A stretch of DNA of 43,999 nt from an uncultured Pelagibacteraceae bacterium (GCA_902556065.1 CACDUV010000006.1:1-43999); one strand, 5' to 3'; positions 31,205 to 39,711 are shown, counted from the stretch's first letter. A program made the numbers and translations. Notes: generated by a model from the letters alone, not told the origin.

Positions 31205-32378
31205 TTTTTTTCATATTGTTAATAAATTCTTTAAATAAATACACACTATCTTGTGGTCCAGGGTTAGACTCGGGGTGATATTGAACTGAAAATACAGGTT
31301 TATTTTTTAACTTTATACCCTCAATGCTATTATCAAATAATGATTTATGAGTGACCTCAACATTTTTTGGCAAAGTTTCTTTAACAACTTCAAAGCCATG
31401 GTTTTGACTAGTGATCTCTACGTTGTCATGAATTAAATTTTTTACAGGATGATTTGCACCTCTATGACCTAACTTCATTTTTTTTGTTTTTCCACCAAGT
31501 GCTAAAGCAAGAATCTGGTGACCTAAACAAATGCCAAATATTGGAATGTTTTTTTTAATAAGGTTTTTAATTATATTTATTGCATACTTTCCTGTGGCAG
31601 CTGGATCTCCAGGTCCATTTGATAAAAATATTCCATTTGGTTTAAGACTTAAAATTTTTTCAGCAGAGGTTTTACAGTGTACTACCGTGACTTTACAATT
31701 GAAATCAGAAAAATATCTCAAAATATTTTTTTTAATTCCATAATCTATTGCTACAACATGAAAGTGATTTTTTTTATTTTTTATAAATCCATCTTTCTTT
31801 TTCCAAGTTTTAAAACCTTTCCAAATATAATTTTTTGAAGTTGATACCTCTTTAGCTAGATCAAGATTCTTTAACCCACTCCATTTTAAAGTGGTGTTTG
31901 TTAATTTACTTAAGTTAAATTTTTGTTTTTTTGAGAAAGCAATTGTTCCTTTAGGGGCACCTTTGTCTCGAATAAAATTAGTTAAACTTCTAGTATCTAG
32001 ACCAGTGAGTCCAACAATTTTGTTTTTCTTAAGCCAAGAATCAAGATGCAAAAAAGCTCTATAGTTTGATGGATTAGTTATTTCTGAATTAAAAATTACT
32101 CCTTTAGTCCATATCTTATCAGACTCTATATCTTCTTTATTAGTTCCAACGTTTCCAATATGTGGGAAGGTAAAATTGATAATTTGACCCGCATAAGAAG
32201 GATCTGAGATTATTTCTTGGTAACCTGTTAAAGAAGTATTAAAACACACTTCTCCAGTAGCTTCTCCTTCATAGCCAACACCAATTCCTTTGAATACCCT
32301 CTTATTTTCAAGAACTAAAACGCCAGTATTAATTTGATGAATATTTTTTGAGTTAATTTTTTTTGAATTTTTGATCAA
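31182..32378 (-). CDS. carA: Carbamoyl-phosphate synthase small (glutaminase) subunit
   Basis: CarA hydrolyses glutamine and channels ammonia to CarB. In the 398-residue protein the N-terminal domain begins around [13 protein letters not shown], with the family motif [15 protein letters not shown]. The class I glutaminase has the nucleophile Cys in [16 protein letters not shown] and the His/Glu pair in [11 protein letters not shown]. The start appears to be TTG at 32378: an in-frame stop lies just upstream and there is no in-frame ATG nearby. It overlaps carB by 23 nt. Confidence 0.96.
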   Translation of the reverse strand: MIKNSKKINSKNIHQINTGVLVLENKRVFKGIGVGYEGEATGEVCFNTSLTGYQEIISDPSYAGQIINFTFPHIGNVGTNKEDIESDKIWTKGVIFNSEITNPSNYRAFLHLDSWLKKNKIVGLTGLDTRSLTNFIRDKGAPKGTIAFSKKQKFNLSKLTNTTLKWSGLKNLDLAKEVSTSKNYIWKGFKTWKKKDGFIKNKKNHFHVVAIDYGIKKNILRYFSDFNCKVTVVHCKTSAEKILSLKPNGIFLSNGPGDPAATGKYAINIIKNLIKKNIPIFGICLGHQILALALGGKTKKMKLGHRGANHPVKNLIHDNVEITSQNHGFEVVKETLPKNVEVTHKSLFDNSIEGIKLKNKPVFSVQYHPESNPGPQDSVYLFKEFINNMKKNAKKKRS

Positions 32379-32399
32379 TTACAACTCATGAGTTAAAGG

Positions 32400-32428
32400 T
32401 TAATACAATAATTGCTTTATTATCGCAA
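32400..32428 (-). promoter_or_regulatory. Weak candidate promoter for carAB
   Basis: On the minus strand TTGCGA (32428-32423), a 17-bp spacer and TATTAA (32405-32400) each match four of six sigma-70 consensus bases. Initiation would fall about 15 nt before the carA TTG. Spacing and position are good, but hexamers of this quality arise by chance in AT-rich DNA. Confidence 0.3.
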
Positions 32429-32505
32429 CAGAGATGTATTATAAAATTATAAAAAAACAATTTTTCTTTTGAAGAATTTTTTCTTTGAAGTAGATTAAAA
32501 AAATT

Positions 32506-32967
32506 ATGTCATTAAAGAATACTATCGAAAACGAATACAAAAATGCTCTAAAATCAAAAGATAAAAAGAAAATATCAACCTACAGGTTAATTTTATCTTC
32601 TATTAAAGATTTAGACATCGCTAATCGCTCTGGGCCTAACAAAAAAGATACAGATGATGAGGATATTAAAAAGCTTCTTAAAAAAATGGTTAAACAAAGA
32701 GCCGAATCTATTGAGATTTATAAAAAAAATAACAGAACAGATTTATTAGAAGTTGAGCAGAATGAATTTGATATTTTAACAAGTTTTCTGCCTAAACAAA
32801 TGAGCGAAGAAGACACTAAAAAATTATGTGCTGACTTAATAGCTAAGTTAGGTGCTAGTTCTGTTAAGGATATGGGTAAAATAATGGGTGAGTTAAAGAA
32901 ATCTCATTCTGATGAAATTGATTTTTCTAAAGCTGGCTCAATAATTAAGGAATTATTGAATAGTTAA
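32506..32967 (+). CDS. GatB/YqeY domain protein
   Basis: This 153-residue protein has the YqeY fold: an N-terminal helical segment (ALKSKDKKKISTYRLILSSIKD) and a C-terminal helical domain like the tail of GatB (FLPKQMSEEDTKKLCADLI, SVKDMGKIMGELKK). The GatB tail contacts tRNA during amidation, but the role of stand-alone YqeY proteins is not established. Its stop overlaps the dnaG start by one base (TAATG). The order carA-yqeY-dnaG-rpoD is frequent in alphaproteobacteria and takes the place of rpsU-dnaG-rpoD of enterics. Confidence 0.9.
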   Translation: MSLKNTIENEYKNALKSKDKKKISTYRLILSSIKDLDIANRSGPNKKDTDDEDIKKLLKKMVKQRAESIEIYKKNNRTDLLEVEQNEFDILTSFLPKQMSEEDTKKLCADLIAKLGASSVKDMGKIMGELKKSHSDEIDFSKAGSIIKELLNS

Positions 32968-34742
32968 TGAAATACCCCAAAGAGTATTTAGATGAAATTA
33001 AGACACGGTTGAAAGTATCAACAGTTGTTTCAAAAACAGTCTCATTAAAAAAAAGAGGTAAAGAATTTGTAGGTTTATCTCCATTTAAAAATGAAAAAAC
33101 ACCTTCATTTACAGTTAATGATGAAAAAGAATTTTATCATTGTTTTGCTACCTCAGAACATGGAAATATTTTTGATTTTGTAATGAAAACTCAAAATTTA
33201 AAGTTCGGAGAAGCTGTTAAACATTTGGCCCAATTAGCGGGCATGCAACCATATATGTTTTCAAAAAAAGACGAAGAGAGAGAAAAAAAATGGAATGAAT
33301 ATAAATCAATCTATACTGAATATGTTGATTTTTACCATAATGAGTTGATCAAAAACGAAGAATATTCCAATGCTAGAGAATATTTGAAAAATCGATCTTT
33401 AAACAAAGATGAAGTGAAAAAATTTAAAATAGGATATGTAGAAAAAAATCCAAAGATTTTTGGACAATTAAAAAATAAACATAGCGAACAAACCTTAGTT
33501 GAATCTGGATTGTTTTATTTAGATGAAAAAAAGAATACTCATGTAGAAAGATTTAGAGGAAGATTAATTTTTCCAATTAACAACATAACTGGTCAACCAA
33601 TTGCTTTAGGTGGGAGAATAATAGAAAACTTAGATTATCTTCCGAAATATATTAACTCACCTGAAACTTTATTTTTTAAAAAAGGATCAAATTTATATAA
33701 TCTAGATATAGCTAGAAAATTATCAAACAAAGTAGATCATATTTATTTGGTTGAAGGCTATATGGATGTTGTTGGGTTAAGTAAAAATGGAATTGATAAT
33801 GTTGTAGCTAATCTTGGAACCTCACTAACTGATAAACAAATTCAAATACTTAACCAATTTTTTGATGATATCATTATATGCTTTGATGGTGATGAAAGTG
33901 GTTATAAAGCAGCATTAAGAGCTGCAGAAAATTCAATTAAAGAATTAAAACCAGAAAAACAAATTTCATTTTTATTTCTACCGAATAAAGAGGACCCCGA
34001 TAGTTACGTAAACAAAAATGGAAAAGCTAATTTTGTTGAATTTACAAAACAATCCAAGTTATCAATTCATCAATTTATTTTTAGTCACTATAAGAAACAA
34101 ACTGAAAATAACCCTTCTTCTATGGCTATTTTTGAAAAAAGATTAAGAGATAGAGCAAATACGATCAAAGATGATTATATAAAAAAATATGTTTTGGAAT
34201 ATTTTTTAGAAAAAATTGCAGAATTAACGCCTCATTCAAATCAAAAAAATAAAAAATTTTATAAAAAACCAACCAAATCTTTAGATTCTACTAAGAAGTA
34301 TTACAACGAAAGCCAATCTTTGTCTGGAGTCGAACTTAAAGAATATTCTTTAATTTATTTGGTAATTAATAATTTAAACTTAATACAATCAAATATTCAT
34401 TTGATTGAAAATATTAAATTATTTACTGAAGTTAATAAAAAAATCTTTAATCAAATAATTGAAAGTTTAAAATCAGCGGATCAACTAACTGCTCAGGACT
34501 TGAATTTGGATGATCAGATAATTGAAAAAATTAATAAATTTGCACCGATAAAATATATTTTAAAAAATAATTCCGAAGATGGGCGCAAAATCATTGAATT
34601 GCTTGAAGATATTTCACGAGATCTAATGAATTATGATCTTGAGTTTAGAATTCAAGAATTAGAATCGAAGTTCTCTGTCGATATGAGCGAGAGCACATTT
34701 AATGAGCTAAAAGAGCTCAAAAAAAAGCAGAATCTCAATTAA
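32967..34742 (+). CDS. dnaG: DNA primase
   Basis: DnaG makes RNA primers at the replication fork. The 591-residue protein has the N-terminal CHC2-type domain, though with altered ligands. The TOPRIM catalytic core follows (YLVEGYMDVVGL with its Glu, then IIICFDGDESGYKAA with the DxD pair). The C-terminal helicase-binding domain is poorly conserved. Compared with E. coli, ligand positions Cys40, His43 and Cys64 are Ser38, Lys41 and Thr62 here; only Cys59 is kept. I recall similar losses in other alphaproteobacterial primases. The catalytic core is intact. Confidence 0.96.
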   Translation: MKYPKEYLDEIKTRLKVSTVVSKTVSLKKRGKEFVGLSPFKNEKTPSFTVNDEKEFYHCFATSEHGNIFDFVMKTQNLKFGEAVKHLAQLAGMQPYMFSKKDEEREKKWNEYKSIYTEYVDFYHNELIKNEEYSNAREYLKNRSLNKDEVKKFKIGYVEKNPKIFGQLKNKHSEQTLVESGLFYLDEKKNTHVERFRGRLIFPINNITGQPIALGGRIIENLDYLPKYINSPETLFFKKGSNLYNLDIARKLSNKVDHIYLVEGYMDVVGLSKNGIDNVVANLGTSLTDKQIQILNQFFDDIIICFDGDESGYKAALRAAENSIKELKPEKQISFLFLPNKEDPDSYVNKNGKANFVEFTKQSKLSIHQFIFSHYKKQTENNPSSMAIFEKRLRDRANTIKDDYIKKYVLEYFLEKIAELTPHSNQKNKKFYKKPTKSLDSTKKYYNESQSLSGVELKEYSLIYLVINNLNLIQSNIHLIENIKLFTEVNKKIFNQIIESLKSADQLTAQDLNLDDQIIEKINKFAPIKYILKNNSEDGRKIIELLEDISRDLMNYDLEFRIQELESKFSVDMSESTFNELKELKKKQNLN

Positions 34743-34774
34743 TCTGGACAAATTTATAATGGATTTTTACAGAT

Positions 34775-34803
34775 TTGACATTATATAAGACTCTCAATTT
34801 TAT
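34775..34803 (+). promoter_or_regulatory. Candidate internal promoter before rpoD
   Basis: A perfect TTGACA (34775-34780) is followed by a 17-bp spacer and TTTTAT (34798-34803, four of six). It lies in the 32-nt gap after dnaG and runs into the rpoD N-terminal codons. A promoter between dnaG and rpoD would let sigma-70 be made apart from primase, as in E. coli. Initiation near 34810 would exclude the TTG and GTG starts and favour ATG 34844 on that transcript. Confidence 0.4.
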
Positions 34804-34807
34804 CGCT

Positions 34808-36631
34808 GTGGAAAGAATTATTACAAAATCATTTGCTAGGTTAATGGGTCGAGGAACCCATAGGGGTTTTATAACATACGAAGAATTAAGCAAATCTTTA
34901 GGTAAAAGAAATTTATCAGATGAAAATCTTGCTCAAGCTTTTATCCATATTTTAGATGAAAATATTTCATTAGTTGAAAAAAAATCAGATTTTAAAGTTC
35001 TTAGAAAAAAAGAAAATTCAAATAAAGAAGAAGGTAAAACAATCGAAAAAAGTGACGATCCTATCAGAATGTATTTACGTGAAATGGGGGGTGTTGAGTT
35101 ACTTTCAAGAGAAGGTGAAATTGCAATTGCAAAAAGAATAGAGGCTGGAAAGGATGTAATGTTAATTGCTTTGTCACAAAGCCCAATCACAGCGCAACAA
35201 TTCTTTGAATGGAATGATAAACTTCAAAAAGATGAAATATTAGTTAGAGAAATTATAGATATTGACACAAATTATATGGAGGATGAGTCAACGGGACCCA
35301 GTGCTAAACAAAAAAATGCAGGTGAAACTGACAAAGAGGATGGATCTTCAGATGAAGATGATGACTTTAATCCAACTCTAGCAGCAATGGAGACAGAAAT
35401 TAAACCAAAAGTACTAAAAACGGTTAACACATTAACGAAAGAATACATTAAATTAATTAAATATCAGAAAGAAAAGTTAGATTGTGTTTTAAATTCTCAA
35501 AATTTTACACCCGCAAAGGAAAAAGGTTATGAAAAAATTGTAAATGATATTTTAGAAAATATTAAATCACTTCAACTTTCCCCATCTGTATTAGAGGAAC
35601 TTGTTCAAAAACATTATGTTGAAAATAAAAAAATCATTTCTTTGGAAGGAAATCTTTTAAGACTTGCGATGGATCAAAAAATACCAAGAAATGAATTTAT
35701 AAAGTTTTATGTTGGGAACGAAATAAATCCTAATCTTAAGAAATTTTTAGATACAAATTTGGTTTGGAAGCAATTTTTTGCAAAAAATAAAGAGGAATTT
35801 AAAAATATTAGAGAGAGACTTATTGAAATTAGTCACAAACTTGGAATTTCTGTAACTGATTTCAAGAAATTAGTAAGCAGAGTTCAAAAAGGTGAAAAAG
35901 AGTCTAGAATAGCTAAAAAAGAGATGGTTGAAGCCAATCTTAGATTAGTAATTTCAATTGCTAAAAAATACACGAATAGAGGATTACAATTTTTAGATTT
36001 AATTCAAGAGGGAAATATTGGATTAATGAAAGCAGTTGATAAGTTTGAGTATAGAAGAGGATATAAATTTTCTACATATGCAACTTGGTGGATTAGACAA
36101 GCAATCACAAGATCAATTGCAGACCAAGCAAGAACAATTCGTATACCTGTTCATATGATAGAGACTATTAATAAAATAGTAAGAACACAAAGGCTAATTT
36201 TAAGTGAATTTGGGAGAGAAGCAACTCCAGAGGAGTTGGCGCAAAAATTAAGAATGCCATTAGATAAAGTTAGAAAAGTTTTAAAAATTTCTAAAGAACC
36301 AGTTTCTCTTGAGAAACCAGTTGGTGATGAAGAAGATAGTAGTTTAGGAGATTTTATTGAAGATACAAAAGCTTTAGCTCCATTAGAGCAAGCCATCAAA
36401 TCAAACTTAGGAGAAGCAACTACAAAGATATTATCTACCTTAACTCCTAGAGAAGAAAGAGTTTTAAGAATGAGATTTGGTGTTGGCATGAATACAGATC
36501 ATACACTTGAAGAAGTTGGATTACAGTTCTCAGTTACTAGAGAAAGAATTAGGCAGATAGAGGCCAAGGCGCTCAGAAAATTAAAACATCCAAGCAGATC
36601 TAAACAACTAAAAAGTTTCTTAGAAAGTTAA
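34808..36631 (+). CDS. rpoD: Primary sigma factor RpoD (sigma-70)
   Basis: RpoD is the housekeeping sigma subunit of RNA polymerase. The start is uncertain: TTG 34775, GTG 34808 and ATG 34844 are all in frame. I choose 34808 (607 residues) because it keeps the whole first helix of region 1.1 (to [13 protein letters not shown]). Region 1.2 shows [21 protein letters not shown]. An acidic non-conserved insert follows. Region 2 has [20 protein letters not shown] and [16 protein letters not shown]. Region 4 ends with [14 protein letters not shown] and the helix-turn-helix [19 protein letters not shown]. It is followed 8 nt later by tRNA-Val. Confidence 0.96.
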   Translation: MERIITKSFARLMGRGTHRGFITYEELSKSLGKRNLSDENLAQAFIHILDENISLVEKKSDFKVLRKKENSNKEEGKTIEKSDDPIRMYLREMGGVELLSREGEIAIAKRIEAGKDVMLIALSQSPITAQQFFEWNDKLQKDEILVREIIDIDTNYMEDESTGPSAKQKNAGETDKEDGSSDEDDDFNPTLAAMETEIKPKVLKTVNTLTKEYIKLIKYQKEKLDCVLNSQNFTPAKEKGYEKIVNDILENIKSLQLSPSVLEELVQKHYVENKKIISLEGNLLRLAMDQKIPRNEFIKFYVGNEINPNLKKFLDTNLVWKQFFAKNKEEFKNIRERLIEISHKLGISVTDFKKLVSRVQKGEKESRIAKKEMVEANLRLVISIAKKYTNRGLQFLDLIQEGNIGLMKAVDKFEYRRGYKFSTYATWWIRQAITRSIADQARTIRIPVHMIETINKIVRTQRLILSEFGREATPEELAQKLRMPLDKVRKVLKISKEPVSLEKPVGDEEDSSLGDFIEDTKALAPLEQAIKSNLGEATTKILSTLTPREERVLRMRFGVGMNTDHTLEEVGLQFSVTRERIRQIEAKALRKLKHPSRSKQLKSFLES

Positions 36632-36638
36632 AAAACTA

Positions 36639-36713
36639 GGGCCGTTAGCTCAATAGTAGAGTACTGCATTGACATTGCAGGGGTAGTTGGAGCGTAACCA
36701 ACACGGCCCACCA
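36639..36713 (+). tRNA. tRNA-Val (anticodon GAC), unusual D- and T-loops
   Basis: Acceptor GGGCCGT pairs perfectly with ACGGCCC, followed by discriminator A and an encoded CCA. The anticodon stem CTGCA/TGCAG holds the loop TTGACAT with anticodon GAC (36671-36673). The T-stem GTTGG/CCAAC is perfect, but its loop is AGCGTAA (36691-36697) instead of TTCRANN. The D-loop AATAGTA has a single G, so the usual G18-G19 pair is incomplete. Perfect stems argue for a functional gene. It lies 8 nt after rpoD and is probably cut from the rpoD transcript. Confidence 0.9.
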
Positions 36714-36771
36714 TTATTAATTTATCTTTAATTGATAACTTATTAAAAATGATATAACTAAATAAATATTT

Positions 36772-36848
36772 GGGCCTGTAGCTCAGTTGGTTAGAGCAGT
36801 ACACTCATAATGTATTGGTCCCAGGTTCGAGTCCTGGCGGGCCCACCA
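36772..36848 (+). tRNA. tRNA with CAU anticodon (Ile2 or elongator Met)
   Basis: Acceptor GGGCCTG pairs with CGGGCCC, then A and encoded CCA. The D-arm is GCTC/GAGC with GG in the loop, the T-loop is the normal TTCGAGT, and the anticodon loop is CTCATAA. It is not initiator tRNA, because position 1 pairs normally and the anticodon stem lacks the three G-C pairs. C4-G69 and C5-G68 match the pairs that E. coli TilS uses to recognise tRNA-Ile2, so an isoleucine tRNA with lysidine-34 is my preference. Elongator methionine remains possible. Confidence 0.93.
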
Positions 36849-36850
36849 AA

Positions 36851-37435
36851 TTAATTGTTGGCAAATTTTTCTAACGCTTCATATAGTGCATTAATATCAC
36901 CATCGTTAGAATTCAAAATAGATGCAAACTCTTCTTTTTGCGTTCTTGCTAAGCTTAGTCCTTCTATAATTAAATCTCTAATTAAAGGATTATCTGGATT
37001 TTTAGTATAAATTCTCCAATCAATTTTAATTTCTGGTCTGTCAGATGTTGCAACCAATACACTTTTAACAATTGTATAATTTTTATTTAATACATCTTTA
37101 TCTTGAACATCTATTTTAGGATTGGAATATTCCGACAATCTACTTGAAAAACTTTTTAAAAAATAATCCTCAAAAAACTTTAAATATTTATTTTTTTGAT
37201 TGTCATCAAGATTTTTTCTTGCTGATCCAAGAGAATAAAAACCTACCCCTCTAATATCTACAGTCTCTTTTGCTATTACTTTAAGTTGATTTATTTTTTC
37301 TTCTTTTGAAATATCTTTTGAAAGAATTCCTGATGCTCTATTTACAGTTGACTGAACAAATACATCAGGTTCAATAGAATGAGAATTGCTTGTTAGTAAA
37401 TTTAATAAAAAAAGTAATATTAACAGTTTTTTCAT
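36851..37435 (-). CDS. mlaC: MlaC-family periplasmic phospholipid-binding protein
   Basis: MlaC ferries phospholipids between the outer-membrane MlaA complex and the inner-membrane MlaFEDB transporter. The 194-residue protein has a Sec signal peptide (about residues 1-20). The mature domain shows ISKEEKINQLKVIAKETVDI, KYLKFFEDYFLKSFSSRLSEY and the C-terminal DLIIEGLSLARTQKEEFASIL, a motif typical of Ttg2D/MlaC. It lies 22 nt downstream of mlaA. Its stop is 2 nt from the end of the CAU tRNA on the other strand. Confidence 0.92.
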   Translation of the reverse strand: MKKLLILLFLLNLLTSNSHSIEPDVFVQSTVNRASGILSKDISKEEKINQLKVIAKETVDIRGVGFYSLGSARKNLDDNQKNKYLKFFEDYFLKSFSSRLSEYSNPKIDVQDKDVLNKNYTIVKSVLVATSDRPEIKIDWRIYTKNPDNPLIRDLIIEGLSLARTQKEEFASILNSNDGDINALYEALEKFANN

Positions 37436-37457
37436 GATTTATTTATATTATTTTTGA

Positions 37458-38261
37458 TTATTTGTTTTCTATTTCTTCCCATTCTTCATCATCTTCATAA
37501 ATGACATCGATATTTCCTCGTTGATTGTTTTTGATTTTATTTTCTCTATCCTGTAAGTATAAACTTCTGACTGATGCGTAAAAATCTATAGAATTTTCTT
37601 TAAGATTGTCAAATGATTCAATATTATTAGCTCTAAACTCAACACCGTTAATCGCCTTTGAGGTTATGTAAAGACCTTCACTTAAAAATTCATTGTTTCC
37701 ATGTACTGAAGCATTATACCAAGGGTCACCACCCATTACATTTGCAAAAGATCCTGTTGTATCTCGAATGGTAGAAGGACCCAAAACTGGAAGCACTAAA
37801 TAACAACCTGGTCCAAAACCCCATTTACCTAAAGTTTGACCATAATCTTCTTTTTCATATTTTGGAAAACCCATTTTGTTAGCAACATCGATTGTACCTA
37901 ATAGCCCCACAGTTGTGTTAACAGCCAATCGAGCTGTATTTATAATTGCGGTCTTAACGTCTCCCTGTAATACATTATTAGGGATAGTAATTAGAGTAGA
38001 TAGATTTCTTACTGCATTAGAAGTTCCTTTTTGAACATTATCTGGGAGTTTTCTATAACCTTCTGCAACGGGTTTAATTAGTGCCTTATCAAGACCTTGA
38101 TTGAAAGCAAATGTAGCTCTATTTAACTTTTCAAAACAATCTTTCGTGTTTTGAGCTTCGGATTTATTTTTTTCTAAAGCTAGCTCCCCGTCTGAACCTG
38201 CATTAGCATTAAATGTAATTAAGAATATAGAAAATATTAAAATAGTTAGTTTTTTAAACAT
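37458..38261 (-). CDS. mlaA: MlaA/VacJ-family outer-membrane lipid asymmetry protein, no lipobox
   Basis: MlaA removes misplaced phospholipids from the outer leaflet of the outer membrane. The 267-residue protein has clear family motifs: KLNRATFAFNQGLDKALIKP, VAEGYRKLPDNVQKG, ARLAVNTTVGLLGTIDVA and DYGQTLGKWGFGPGCYLVLP followed by VLGPSTIRDT. The signal peptide ends in NANA-G with no cysteine, and the first Cys is at about residue 42. Known enteric MlaA is a lipoprotein, so this one may be held only by its membrane-embedded ring. It is first of mlaA-mlaC. Confidence 0.93.
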   Translation of the reverse strand: MFKKLTILIFSIFLITFNANAGSDGELALEKNKSEAQNTKDCFEKLNRATFAFNQGLDKALIKPVAEGYRKLPDNVQKGTSNAVRNLSTLITIPNNVLQGDVKTAIINTARLAVNTTVGLLGTIDVANKMGFPKYEKEDYGQTLGKWGFGPGCYLVLPVLGPSTIRDTTGSFANVMGGDPWYNASVHGNNEFLSEGLYITSKAINGVEFRANNIESFDNLKENSIDFYASVRSLYLQDRENKIKNNQRGNIDVIYEDDEEWEEIENK

Positions 38262-38362
38262 TCTAAATTATATTATATAAAAATTGTTATTAAAGTAGAA
38301 TTAAATTTAAATAGTGACCACAAATTGTTTATAAATTGCCTAAATTTGTCTCTAAATTGATT

Positions 38363-39094
38363 ATGAAAATAATACTTAATTTTTCTCCAAACTTTGATGC
38401 TAAAAAAAGGAAAAAAAGTGACATCAAATTTATTGTTTTTCATTACACAGGAATGAAATCTGAAAAAAAAGCGATGGATAAATTATTAGATTACAACTCA
38501 AAAGTTAGCTGTCATTATTTAATTAAAAATAATGGTGATATTATAAAAATGGTACCTGAAATTTATCAGGCTTGGCACGCAGGAATTTCTAGTTGGAAAA
38601 AATTTAAATCTTTAAATAAAAACTCTATAGGGATTGAAATAACTAATCCTGGCCATGAATTTAAATATAAAAAATTTTCAAAAAAACAAATTTACTCAGT
38701 AATAAAATTAACAAAGTATTTAGTAAAAAAATTTAAAATAAGTTCAAAATCAATATTAGGTCATTCAGACATAGCACCAGATAGAAAGCTAGACCCTGGT
38801 GAGAAATTTCCATGGGCATTTTTATCAAAAAATAAAATCGGAATTTGGCATAATTTGAGTCAAAACAAAATAAAAAAAGAAAGAGGATCAAAAATTTTAA
38901 ATACATTGAAGTTAAAATTTATAAACAATCTTTTTAAAATTGGTTATCCTAGAAGCTCAAAAAAAAATAAAAATAAATATAATAAAATTATCACATTTGC
39001 ATTTCAGAGGAGATTTAGACAAGAACTAGTAAATGGTAAAATTGATAAAGAATGTTTATTAATAAGCGAAAACCTTGTAAAAAAGCTTAATTAA
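38363..39094 (+). CDS. N-acetylmuramoyl-L-alanine amidase (AmiD-like)
   Basis: This zinc amidase of the PGRP/Amidase_2 fold cuts the bond between muramic acid and the stem peptide. I use the ATG at 38363 (243 residues), since the upstream TTG at 38336 adds residues unlike the family. Zinc ligands are visible in VFHYTG (His27) and GHSDIAPDRKLDPG (His and Asp). SCHYLI, YQAWHAGIS and NSIGIEITNPGHE are typical AmiD segments. The C-terminal 70 residues look like a peptidoglycan-binding helical domain. No signal peptide is obvious, so a cytoplasmic recycling role is possible. It lies beside rnpB and the division cluster, as in other alphaproteobacteria. Confidence 0.9.
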   Translation: MKIILNFSPNFDAKKRKKSDIKFIVFHYTGMKSEKKAMDKLLDYNSKVSCHYLIKNNGDIIKMVPEIYQAWHAGISSWKKFKSLNKNSIGIEITNPGHEFKYKKFSKKQIYSVIKLTKYLVKKFKISSKSILGHSDIAPDRKLDPGEKFPWAFLSKNKIGIWHNLSQNKIKKERGSKILNTLKLKFINNLFKIGYPRSSKKNKNKYNKIITFAFQRRFRQELVNGKIDKECLLISENLVKKLN

Positions 39095-39134
39095 TTTATC
39101 TTGTAATTTTTAAGTTTAATAATAAGTTCATAAT

Positions 39135-39495
39135 GCCAGATAAATGACTTATCGCTTTAATTTATTTTAAAGAGGAAAGTCCGGGCTCTACAAGGACACA
39201 GTGCCAGGTAATGCCTGGCGGGGGAAACCCTAGGGATAGTGCCACAGAAAATAAACCGCCATAACATGGCAAGGGTGAAAAGGTGTGGTAAGAGCACACC
39301 GGTTCTATTGGTAACAATGAACGCTGGAAAACCCCACTGGGAGCAAGACTAAGTAGAGATGACATTGTTGCAAAACTAAAAGCCGTCCTTGGCTAGTCAT
39401 CAGGGTTAGTTGCTTGAGCTTAAGAGTGATCTTAAGCCTAGACAAATGATAAGTTTAAATGACAGAACCCGGCTTATAGTTTATCTGGCACTTCT
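39135..39495 (+). ncRNA. rnpB: RNase P RNA (type A)
   Basis: This is the catalytic RNA that trims tRNA 5' ends. Conserved region I, GAGGAAAGTCCGGGCTC, is at about 39172-39188. The matching conserved region V, ACAGAACCCGGCTTAT, lies at about 39462-39477. The long-range P1 helix is visible as GCCAGATAAA at 39135 against TTTATCTGGC ending at 39489. Internal GGGGGAAACCCTAGG and GGTAAGAGCACACCGG also match bacterial type A RNAs. The ends are set by P1 and could differ by a few bases. An open frame on the opposite strand is a shadow. Confidence 0.95.
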
Positions 39496-39579
39496 CACTT
39501 TAAAAGACGAAAAGTAAAATATCATTACAATTATTGTTATAGCTAGAAGCATAAATTTGAATGGAGCTTTAATAAGCAT
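39481..39579 (-). CDS. Possible 32-residue single-pass membrane protein
   Basis: This short frame on the minus strand overlaps the last bases of rnpB. Translation starts MLIKAPFKFMLLAITII, followed by VMIFYFSSFKVRSAR: a basic N-terminus, one hydrophobic helix of about 14 residues, and a basic tail. AGGAG lies one base before the ATG, too close for a normal site; a second Met at residue 10 would be 27 nt further on. There is no homology evidence. It is listed as a candidate only because the amino-acid pattern is orderly for otherwise empty DNA. Confidence 0.25.
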   Translation of the reverse strand: MLIKAPFKFMLLAITIIVMIFYFSSFKVRSAR

Positions 39580-39682
39580 TCTCCTAATCTCAGCAACTAC
39601 ACAAATAAAGAACTAATCAATTTCAAATCATTATTTTAAATTTTTCTCATAAAATGACTTTAATTAAGCAAAGAATCAACAT

Positions 39683-39711
39683 TTGACTATCATTTTAAAT
39701 ACCCATATATT
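39683..39711 (+). promoter_or_regulatory. Promoter of the mraZ-ftsZ division cluster
   Basis: TTGACT (39683-39688, five of six), a 17-bp spacer and TATATT (39706-39711, five of six) form the best sigma-70 promoter in the window. Initiation would be near 39718, about 36 nt before the mraZ ATG. Its -10 region is covered by the repeated MraZ-type boxes. The rest of the rnpB-mraZ gap shows no other recognisable signal. Confidence 0.65.

Noticed and set aside
34933-35190. 85-codon minus-strand frame inside rpoD
   Set aside because: It is antisense to sigma-70 region 1.2, with no ribosome site or recognisable protein pattern.
39162-39365. 67-codon open frame on the minus strand with an ATG
   Set aside because: It lies wholly inside the RNase P RNA, whose conserved regions I and V and P1 helix are clear. 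The translation has no recognisable pattern.
39496-39682. Riboswitch or terminator in the rnpB-mraZ gap
   Set aside because: Only weak AT-rich inverted repeats are present, with no stable GC stem or known riboswitch core.
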